Shown piece by piece: positions 7,688 through 14,815 of a stretch of DNA of 14,815 nt (its first letter is position 1; each line of letters begins with the position of its first letter). The position numbers and the translations under genes are program-made. This DNA is from Larix sibirica (Eukaryota > Streptophyta > Pinopsida > Pinales > Pinaceae), in contig NWUY0300044011.1 of the NCBI GenBank assembly GCA_004151065.3, forward strand, positions 2,205 through 17,019. Direction: 5' to 3'. Below the pieces are notes generated by a model. It was not told the DNA's origin, ran no database searches, and saw nothing but the letters and a program-made list of their open reading frames with translations.

Positions 7688-8460
7688 TGCCATAAGAAAA
7701 AGGAGAAGCTACTTCCATAGAAGAGTCATCAATCACAAATCATGAAGTATTCTTGAGTTTCATTTCATGTAGTAGGACACATATGAGGATTAACTCATCG
7801 AGTGAAGTGCCTGTTGCTATGGGAACATACCTCTAATTGATGTCAACAAATTTATGGATAAAAATGATGGTATCTCACAGTCATTTGAGACCATGGAACC
7901 CATAAAAACAAATGCCCATAATCCATAGCGATGAAAATCACCACCAAAGTTGTGCATCGAACTCATGTGATAGAGACAAGTTGCAGTCATTCCAAGATTA
8001 AGTAGCCTACATATGTGATCGAGCAATATTTGTTTCACACCGAAGGGAAGTCACTATATTTGCTGGAGAGGAGCCATGAATTAATGGTAAAGGAGCTACC
8101 TAATCACTACCAAAGAAGCCCATGAAGCATAGCCAGGAGTCATTATTTGTGTATCCAAGCATGCTGATATGTAAGGATGAGACATTGTGAGCCATCATAC
8201 TTGTAATTTTAAGGGAACTTACATTAATGAGAGAGTTGATCTTATCATTTGGGATGTGGATCTGATTATTTGAATCACTCTTCAATGATTCATAATACAT
8301 TTAAAGGGGTACAATATAAATAGAGAGATAAGCATTTCGAGATCTATGAGCTGAGCTAATCAAGTCCATACAATTTTTTTTTATAGCATTAAGCAGAAAA
8401 TTTATTCTTAGAACACATGTTATTGTTTGTTTCATAAAATTCTAGAAACATAATTTGGAA
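7688..8460 (+). other. Long leader between primer site and gag, no gene recognised
   Basis: About 770 bases without recognisable protein similarity on either strand. Minus-strand open frames of 73 and 66 codons (8038-7817, 8300-8100) have no known motif, and I take them as chance. The stretch is less AT-rich than the left part of the window. It may be an untranslated leader, an older insertion inside the element, or DNA unrelated to it. Confidence 0.4.
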
Positions 8461-9175
8461 ATGGAAAATCCTCTAAAAAAATTAATGGACTCAATTTTCA
8501 CACATGGAAGGTGACAATTCAATTGCGCTTGATGAATAAAAATTTATGGGGTATAGAGAAGGGCATGGAATCAAAGCCTATAACCGTTAAACAATTGATT
8601 TGGTGGAAAGCAGAGATGACAAAGCCATGCCCATTATTGGTCTTGCTCTTTCAAATTTGGAGTCACATCATGTTGATCTAGAAAAGACATCTAAAGAAAT
8701 ATGGGATGAATTGAGCAAGTTGTTTGATGCAAAATAAATAAATGCAAAATTCTTATTAAAGTTACAATTGTTTAGATTTAAAATGTCGACTAAAACTACT
8801 ATGTCCAACCATATAAATAATTTAAAATCACTTATAAGGCACTTAACAGAGGTTGGTGCAAAGCTAGAAGATGTGAATGAAAAAGCCCTTTTGTTAAATA
8901 GTCTGCCTTCAAATTTTAACAATGTTGTGTTTACTTTAAGTCAAATGTATTCATAGAATTTGGATGATATGATATCAATGCTTTTAGTTGAAGAAAAGAT
9001 GCTAAATATAGGGCATTCTCAGAGAGAGTTTGCACTATGCTCAAAGAAAAAGATGGGAAATAGAATAAAAGGTAAGAGAAAGATTGAATGCTAATAATGT
9101 GAAAAAATAGGTCATACAATTATTAATTGCAAAATCCGTGCAAGTGATTTTCTCAAATGGAAGCTTAAATAATCA
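8461..9175 (+). pseudogene. Copia-type gag (UBN2-like) with CCHC knuckle, broken
   Basis: Gag forms the capsid of the virus-like particle that packages element RNA. A start at 8461 (MENPLKK) fits the usual Copia gag N-terminus. The reading region then moves to frame 3 (WKVTIQL, MNKNLWGI) and frame 2 from about 8612 (DDKAMPIIGLALS, ESHHVDLEKTSKEIWDEL). It continues in frame 2 as NAKFLLKLQLFRFKM and LEDVNEKALLLNSLP, the core of the UBN2 family. Stops interrupt at 8954 and elsewhere. The zinc knuckle C-x2-C-x4-H-x4-C has its Cys codons at 9089, 9098 and 9128 and His at 9113, but both residues between the first two Cys codons are TAA stops. The frame is lost just before the LINE starts. Confidence 0.75.
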
Positions 9176-9212
9176 ATTAATATATCCATTATTGAAGATC
9201 CATAAAAAAAAA

Positions 9213-9354
9213 GGTGGTTGGACGCGGGCTTGATTTTTGAAAAATCGCTCCAAGAAACTTCGAGTTCTTCACTCGAGAACACGCTGAACCCTTGATCGAT
9301 TCTCATCTCGAGTGCTGAGTAGTGTACAGGAGAACCGTGCTGATCTGATTTGCA
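9213..9354 (+). promoter_or_regulatory. LINE 5' untranslated region
   Basis: This stretch is visibly more GC-rich than the Copia DNA to its left. It holds a hairpin at 9232-9246 (gattttt / aaaaatc around one base) and an 8-bp inverted pair, cactcgag at 9270-9277 and ctcgagtg at 9307-9314. In plant LINEs the internal promoter lies in this part, but no specific promoter motif can be named here. Confidence 0.5.
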
Positions 9355-10663
9355 ATGGCTGCTGGAGGGGGCCCCAAGGCCTTCCCTCCCCTACCCGAGA
9401 TTGCTGCGTTCAAGAAGCTAGTGGCTGCTTGTGGGAAACGACCTTCGAGTGAGCAGCAGCAGAAATTCGTAAAACACATGGCCAACATCCCCACTGTTGA
9501 CCTACCGTCAGAAGACTCGTGCAGATCAGCATTGAACCTTGCAGAAAGAGGGCTAATAGGGCAGTTCACCGGTCTCTGGCCTTCGCCCAAAGCAGTGGAT
9601 AACTGGGTGCAAAGAAACTGGCGATCATTGACCCAAGATGGCATCAGCAATCATCTAGTTGGTAAGGGATTCTTTGTTTTTGTCTTTGCCAATGTAGAGG
9701 ATAGGAACTTATTTTTATGAATGGACCTTATTTTATGGGCCCTCGGGTCTATATCTGAATAAATGGACACCAGACTTTGATCCGACACAAGATGTGCCCT
9801 CGGCTGTTCCAGTCTGGGTTCGCTTGCCTCGTCTAACTTTGCACTGTTGGAACCCCAAATCACTGGAAGCTATAGGCAATAAACTGGGGAAATACATAGA
9901 TCGGGCAGAGAGGAAGGATCAATACACCTGTTCTAGAATTTGTGTGGAGGTGGATTTGGAAATAGGGCTCCCCAAAGCAATTAAACTAATAGTGGCAGAT
10001 TGGTCGTATATACAAGAGCTAGATTACGAGTAACTCCCATTTAAATGCCGATTTTGCCATGGGTATGGACATTTTTCCAGCCACTGCCAAAAGTAGGGTG
10101 AGGAGGAGATAGACACTGCAAAGAGCAATCAATGGACCCAAGCCCAGAAACCAATAGCAGCAAGAAAAGCCAACAGATCAAAAGGCAAAGGAAACTCTAT
10201 GGAAACTTAAGGCTAATCCTTTAGACAGCCACAAGGTGAAGAGAACTTAGGACCACCAAGGATGGAGGCATCGAAAAATCCATTTGAAAGCCTCAAAGCA
10301 CCAGAGGAATCACTAGTCTCCATGGCAGAAGAGGTTGAACAACTCACCACAATTATTGAAGACAAATCCCATGAAGAAACCGCAGCTCAACAGGATGGAT
10401 CCCCAATTGGAGTTACGAGCCTGCTCTCATATGCTGAAATGATAAGAAAGAAGTCTCCAGAGATCTTAGGCTCTTCGGAAGATGAGACCTTTGAGAAACC
10501 ATCGAAAAGAGTAGGGAGAAAATCTCACCGGGAGACAAGGGTAGAACAAGCAGAGAGGCAAAAAATGAAAGGCAACCAGTCAACAATTGAGATGTCAATA
10601 GGCAGAAATACTAGAAACAGACCTCCGAAGGGAGGAGTTGCACCCTCATTAGCCAGTAAGTAA
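9355..10663 (+). pseudogene. LINE ORF1 (DUF4283-like, CCHC zinc knuckle), broken
   Basis: ORF1 of plant L1 elements makes an RNA-binding protein that forms a particle with the element RNA. The start at 9355 (MAAGGGPK) is the first ATG after the leader and opens 121 codons. The DUF4283-like part covers WRSLTQDGISNHLVGKGFF onward. Frameshifts at about 9712-9718 and 9741-9746 move the reading from frame 1 to 3 to 2, where VPVWVRLPRLTLHCW and LGKYIDRAER continue it. The knuckle C-x2-C-x4-H-x4-C has Cys codons at 10046, 10055 and 10085 and His at 10070. Stops lie at 10031 (where a Gln before LPFKC is likely), 10094, 10208 and 10214. A charged, disordered C-terminal tail (10262-10660) is open in frame 2 and ends in TAA at 10661-10663. 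Confidence 0.8.
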
Positions 10664-10665
10664 TG
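10661..10665 (+). promoter_or_regulatory. TAATG stop-start overlap between ORF1 and ORF2
   Basis: The ORF1 stop TAA (10661-10663) and the ORF2 start ATG (10663-10665) share one base, with a -1 register relation. Such overlaps are used for termination-reinitiation in several non-LTR elements. The ORF1 tail and the ORF2 start are both open around this point, so the arrangement is unlikely to be an artefact of decay. Confidence 0.75.
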
Positions 10666-11364
10666 CGTTTAGTCTCTTGGAATTGTCGAGGATTGGGGAA
10701 CCCACTAAAAATTGAAGCAGTACAAAATTTGGTGAAATCTGAATCTCCTGAAATCCTCATGTTCCAAGAGACTAAAATTGAAGGGGAAGCTCTCCTTCTT
10801 CTCAGTAAAATGAATTGGAAAAAGAATGTTGGAAGAGCAGTCAGTGCAAGGGGTTCCTCCGGAGGGCTCGCTACCTTGTGGACGGAGGATAAATTCCATC
10901 TTGAAAGTTTTTATGAGACTCAGCATTGGATATACACCGATCTCAAGCATAAAGTGAGTAAAATTTCCTTTGCTCTTATCAATTTATACGTCCCCGTTCA
11001 GTATGCTGAAAAGAGAGAATGTTGGCATTCTCTGTCGGCCTTCCTAGAGTCAAGATCTCCCAGAAATTTAATTCTTGCTGGTGACCTCAATCTTATTTTT
11101 TATTCAAAGGAAAAACGTGGTGGAAACAATAGTAGAGATCAGATCCTTCCATTGGTCGAAGAGCTCCTTCAAAACTGGGATTTAATAGATATTAAGCTGA
11201 AAAAAGGTCTATACACTTGGACCAACAACCCAGTTGGGGATCACCATATTTCTGCCCGACTGGACAGATTCATAATTCATAGCTCTTTTCTGCTGGAAAA
11301 AAGGATCATTTCCTCAAAAATTTTACCAAAAATGACATCGGATCATAAACCTATCTCATTGTAG
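10663..11364 (+). other. ORF2 endonuclease domain (EEP/APE type)
   Basis: The domain is open from residue 1 to 233. Visible active-site elements are Asn7 in SWNCRG, Glu36 in FQETK, Tyr109 in NLYVP, Asp141 and Asn143 in AGDLN, an ARLDRF block, and Ser226-Asp227-His228 in TSDHKP near the end. All expected metal-binding and catalytic positions I can name are kept. The stop at 11362 comes right after SDHKPISL, where Gln is a likely former residue. Confidence 0.9.
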
Positions 11365-12035
11365 TTTGAGGAGGAAAAAAATTTGGGACCTATCCCCTTC
11401 AGGTTTAATCCCTTATGGCTTGAAAGAGACGGGTTTGAGGAAACTGTCCACGATGCCTAGAGATCTCCTGTTACACGTTCGCCAAGCTTTGTTTGGGAGC
11501 AGAAAATCAAAGCTACCAAAATAGCCTTAAAATCTTGGATAAAAAAACCCACTGCCTCTCCCACGAGCTGTAGAAAACAGACATCTAATCAGCTGATAGA
11601 ATTGCAACTTGAAATGGAGACCAAAGCTATAAATCATTCTGCTATGCAAAAGGAACAAGCTTCCCAGCGACTTACTCTTCAAGCTTATAGACAGGAGGAA
11701 GAACATTGGAGACTAAAATCGAGAAGCCTCTGGCTGAAGTCGAGAGATAAAAACACACCTTTCTTTCATAAACAATTGAAAGCAAGACTCTCTCATAATC
11801 ATTTGGATGAAATCACTACTTCGGATGGGACGGTCCATAAAGAAATAGCTCACTTAAAAGAGGCAGCATTTTCTCACTTTCAGGATCTCTTACTGAAAAA
11901 GGAAATGGCACGAAAGATGAATTCCCTGAATTCCTCACTAATATCGCGAGACTAGTAGGACAAAATGATAATGCAGACCTCTTGAAGCCCTTCACAGAAA
12001 TTGAAGTTAGAAATGTTATTTGGGCAATGGATATA

Positions 12036-12985
12036 GACAAAGCCCCAAGCCCAGATGGCTTTTCTATACATTTTTATCGAATTTGCTAGAATTTAATGAA
12101 GGTGGATTTACTCCGTATGATTAGGGGCTTCCACCAAAAAGCCAAGGTTGGAGGCCGCATCAACTGTACATTTTTGGCTTTAATTCTTAAAGAAACAAAT
12201 CCTAGAACCTTCGATAGGTTTAGGCCTATATCACTGTCCAATGCTTCCTATAAAATTCTCTCTAAACTCATTGCTAATAGACTCAAGCCATTGCTGAGTA
12301 ACCTCATCTCCTCTAGTCAAGGTGGGTTCATGAAAGGTTGAAATATTTTGGATAATGTGACCTTCGTGCAGGAAACCATTCATTCCAGTAATCAATGCAA
12401 AGAACAAGCGATGGTTATCAAGCTGGACATGGCTAATGCCTTTGATCAGGTAAGGCATTCCTTCTTGCTTCAAGTTCTTCTAGCTTTTGGATTTAGTCTT
12501 CACTTTGTATGGTTGATCAAAGATTGTATAGGCAGGCCTTGGATAGCACCTTTAGTGAATGGTAGACCTGCCAATTACTTCCAATGTTCTCAGCGAATAA
12601 GGTAGGGCTGCCCTCTGTCCCCTTTCTTATACATTCAGATGGTTGATTCCCTCAGTAGAAAAATAAATGCAGAGAAGGCTACTGGAACAGTCCTAGGAAT
12701 AAGAGTTGCGCAAGCTCTAGACCCTATTAATCACTCCTTATTCGTTGATGACTCTCTTCTTCTGGGAGGAGCTTCTCTCAAAATAGAAAGGAAATTCAAT
12801 AAAGTAATTCAAAAATTCTGTAATGTTTCCGGAGCTCTTCTCAATCAGAGAAAATGTGTAGTGTATGGATGGAATGCGAATCAAGCCACTATCCAGCGAA
12901 TCACTCATTACTTAGGATTTACTGGATATGCAGAGTGGGACTCTCTTAAATATCTGGGAATACCAATAACCCTGGGCACTACAAG
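12036..12985 (+). other. ORF2 reverse transcriptase domain
   Basis: In frame 3 the motifs occur in the standard order: KAPSPDGF (12036), RFRPISLSNASYKI, SSSQGGFMKG, then motif A KLDMANAFDQV with Asp at 12426. Motif B GCPLSPFLY follows the stop at 12603, motif C is LFVDD with the Asp pair at 12747-12752, and KYLGIPI closes the domain. The catalytic aspartates are intact. Motif C reads FVDD where most non-LTR elements have FADD. Stops at 12087, 12339 and 12603 interrupt the domain. Confidence 0.9.
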
Positions 12986-13884
12986 GGCCAGTCATTGGGT
13001 TGAAGTAATAAGCAAAATAAAATCCAAAATCACAGCCTGGTGAGGACAGTGGCTTACTAAAGCTAGGAAATTAATTCTAATTAAATCAGTCATCACTGCT
13101 CTACCTCTCTATCAATCAACGTTTCTATTGGCTCCGAAATTGATTGCTGAGCAGATTGCAAAACTGATACAAACCTTCTTGTGGCAAGGCAGTAATGGGA
13201 ACCATAAAAAATTCCATTTAGTGGGCTAGGAAGTGGTAAAAAAACCATTTGTTGAAGGAGGGCTACACATCAGAGACCCAAGGGTTGCGAATCTAGCTCT
13301 CAGGGGAAAGATTCTGTGGAATATTTTTTCCACTCCCAGTCACTCGATTAGCCAAGTTCTAATTAAAAAGTACCTGCACTCTGTGTCTGAATCTAGTATG
13401 GAGAAAGCCATAGCCATCAAAGGCGCAACGATGTGGAAACTGTGCAGTCACGGTTGGGAGTTTTTTAAGCATCATCTCTATCGAATTCCAGGCAACGGAA
13501 ACTGAATTTCTCTTTGGAATGATAAAATAATCGGTTTACCTCCACTCAGGAAAATTGAGGAAGTCCACGAGTTAAGCATGTGGCTCACCCAGCATGGCAT
13601 CTTGAAGCTCGTAGATATCTCATTGTGGGATCAAGCTGGCAATTGGCAAGAATGGAATATCCCCAGGCCACCGGATCGGATGCTTGAGCAAGTGAACTCG
13701 CTCCTGATAGCTCTCAATGGATTAGCTCCGGTTCATATTAGTTGCAGGGATAAATGGGGATGGGGAATGACAGGAGAATACATAGCCTCTCTTGGATTTG
13801 ATGATCTCCAGAACCAACATTCTCAGACATAATCTAACGTTATTTGTAAGCAAATATGGACTTCATTTGGTATTCCTAAAATAT

Positions 13885-14040
13885 TTTTTTTTAAGTTGGG
13901 TTCTCCTGTACAAAAGAATCTTGACAAGGGAAAATTTAGAAAAGCATGGAATATTAGGCCTGCATAGATGCTCACTTTGTCATTCAGCAGAAGAAATAAT
14001 TGACCATGTGTTTATTGACTGTCCATTTATGCAAGATGTG
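13885..14040 (+). other. ORF2 zf-RVT region
   Basis: Frame 1 reads FFLSWVLLYKRILTRENL, then a CSLC pair (Cys codons 13969, 13978), His at 14005 and Cys at 14020 in a DHVFIDCPF context. This is the zinc-binding zf-RVT module found between reverse transcriptase and RNase H in plant non-LTR elements. The change from frame 3 to frame 1 occurs inside or next to the nine-T run at 13884-13892. Confidence 0.8.
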
Positions 14041-14479
14041 TGGCAGCTCACGTTACAACGACTCAAGGTTCATTCTCCAGCTCCATGCAATGTTGTCTTC
14101 TTATTTTCCACATGGACAAAACGATATCCTCGAGTGATTAAAAGTAAATCCTTATGGGCTAATATTTGGCAAGAAGTCCCAAAATACCTCTGCTAGGAAG
14201 TGTGGTTCACCAGAATGAAGGCATCTTCCAAAACAAAGTGAGCACCCCAGCACTTGTAGTCGCTAAAGCCATGGCTTTGCTTTTGGAATCAATGGCAAAT
14301 TATCCTTTTAATCAAAACCATAACCTTTATCCTGCAGAGGTAAGTTGGATTAGCGAATCAATGAATTGTCCTAGGAACAAGATTTATGTTTGGCCTATTA
14401 GTAACCCTGAGTGGCGGCTATGACACAATGATTATGACTTCTGTCAATGGTGGAGGAAGCAAAGGAAAGACACTTCTTT

Positions 14480-14815
14480 TTTTGATGAGGCAACTAAAGG
14501 AAATCCAGGGAGAGCTGGCATGGGAGGGGTACTCTATGATGCCGATGCTTTCTTAAAAGGCAGTTTTAGTTGGGGGATAAGACAGGGAACTAACAATCAG
14601 GATGAACTATTAGGTCTTCTCAAAGCTTGTCAGTTAGCATGGGAAATGAAGAGCAAGATATTCAAATCTTTGGAGATTCAGAAATTCTTATTAAACTCTT
14701 AAACACTAAGGGACATTTCAATAATGTGGTGTTAAACAAGACTTTGCAATGAGTTCGGCATTTGCTACAAAAATTCAAATTCACCTCCTACTATCACATC
14801 CTTCGAAGTCTAAAC
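14480..14815 (+). other. ORF2 RNase H domain, incomplete at the window edge
   Basis: Frame 3 reads FFDEATKGNPGRAGMGGVLYD, where the Asp after FF is the first catalytic residue (usual FDGASKGNPG, with Gly changed to Glu). DELLGLLKACQLA supplies the catalytic Glu. After a frameshift at about 14650, frame 2 reads IFGDSEILIKLLN with the third acidic residue. A stop at 14750 follows. The last visible block, HILRSLN, is the expected start of the final RNase H motif, so the gene should continue for some tens of codons beyond the window. Confidence 0.8.

Larger units (their letters stand above)
7491..9203 (+). mobile_element. Partial Copia-type LTR retrotransposon, cut off by a LINE
   Basis: Three parts in order on the plus strand support this: LTR-like AT-rich DNA ending at about 7675, a primer-binding site at 7676-7687, and a gag reading region from 8461. 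The gag similarity stops shortly after the zinc knuckle, at the poly-A run where the LINE begins. Protease, integrase, reverse transcriptase and the 3' LTR are not present and would lie beyond the LINE if they survive. The 770-base gap between primer site and gag is longer than usual and is unexplained. Confidence 0.65.
9213..14815 (+). mobile_element. L1-type LINE retrotransposon, plus strand, 5' end present, 3' end outside the window
   Basis: The element shows a 5' untranslated region of about 140 bases, ORF1 and ORF2, in the usual plant L1 order. Similarity to the Copia gag ends at a nine-A run (9204-9212) and a new, more GC-rich sequence starts with ggtggttggacgcggg. The 5' end seems complete or nearly so, which is unusual since many LINE copies are 5'-truncated. 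The 3' end, poly(A) tail and target-site duplication are not in the window. More than ten in-frame stops and about six frameshifts show that the copy cannot move by itself. Confidence 0.85.
10663..14815 (+). pseudogene. LINE ORF2 (endonuclease, reverse transcriptase, zf-RVT, RNase H), broken and partial
   Basis: ORF2 encodes the enzyme that nicks target DNA and copies element RNA onto the nick. The start ATG at 10663 shares its A with the ORF1 stop (TAATG), and MRLVSWNCRGLG is the standard start of a plant L1 endonuclease. The reading is frame 1 to about 11915, frame 3 from about 11916 to 13880, frame 1 to about 14205, frame 3 to about 14650, then frame 2. Stops fall at 11362, 11458, 12087, 12339, 12603, 13041, 13227, 13503, 13830, 14194, 14421 and 14750. 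The domain order is endonuclease, reverse transcriptase, a long thumb/connection region, zf-RVT and RNase H, which is complete up to its third acidic residue. The gene runs out of the window before its end. Confidence 0.88.

Noticed and set aside
7817-8300. Two minus-strand open frames in the Copia leader
   Set aside because: No family resemblance and they oppose the direction of the element; chance frames in less AT-rich DNA are likely.
9303-9863. Minus-strand open frames of 115 and 70 codons
   Set aside because: They are antisense to LINE ORF1, which has family motifs on the plus strand.
1-14815. CRISPR array, tRNA, rRNA or bacterial-type operon
   Set aside because: No regularly spaced repeats, no cloverleaf or rRNA core sequence, and coding content is that of plant transposable elements.

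Overview
The window reads as repeat-rich intergenic DNA from a large plant nuclear genome. It is AT-rich, I see no convincing host gene, tRNA or rRNA, and nearly all recognisable protein similarity comes from decayed transposable elements. Two sites match the plant initiator-methionine tRNA primer-binding site of LTR retrotransposons. The right half is a plant L1-type LINE with an ORF1 carrying a DUF4283-like region and a CCHC knuckle, and an ORF2 carrying endonuclease, reverse transcriptase, zf-RVT and RNase H. The amount of old, broken repeat fits a gymnosperm or another large-genome plant, but the species cannot be fixed from sequence alone.

Layout. Positions 1-3650 are AT-rich DNA without a recognisable gene. 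They hold a probable MITE (2758-2921), short tandem duplications (1057, 1638, 3311), a nested palindrome (2360-2406) and an almost pure A/T stretch (about 3400-3645). Positions 3650-4130 hold the end of a minus-strand LTR element (LTR-like DNA, primer-binding site, leader, purine tract). Positions 4130-4802 are unclassified and contain two 70-80 bp direct repeats 360 bp apart. Positions 4803 to about 7224 on the minus strand are a decayed Helitron Rep gene: N-terminal Cys region, DUF6570-like domain, Helitron_like_N domain and HUH Rep core, with the PIF1 helicase missing. A G-rich tract that could form a G-quadruplex lies just upstream of it. Positions about 7491-9203 are a plus-strand Copia-type fragment (LTR-like end, primer-binding site, long leader, broken gag). 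It is cut off at about 9204-9213 by the 5' end of the LINE, which fills the rest of the window and runs past its end.

How the parts work together. No cellular pathway is present. In an intact LINE, ORF1 would bind the RNA and ORF2 would nick the target and reverse-transcribe. The ORF1 stop and ORF2 start overlap as TAATG, which suggests termination-reinitiation. All the element genes here carry in-frame stops and frameshifts, so they are relics. Most LINE stops can be explained by single C-to-T or G-to-A changes, as expected from deamination of methylated DNA. The order of events that can be read is that the Copia element arrived first and the LINE later inserted into its gag. I found no clear sign of a new functional system. 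The most notable items are the DUF6570-type plant Helitron relic, the unclassified repeat-bounded segment at its end, and the LINE-in-Copia nest.
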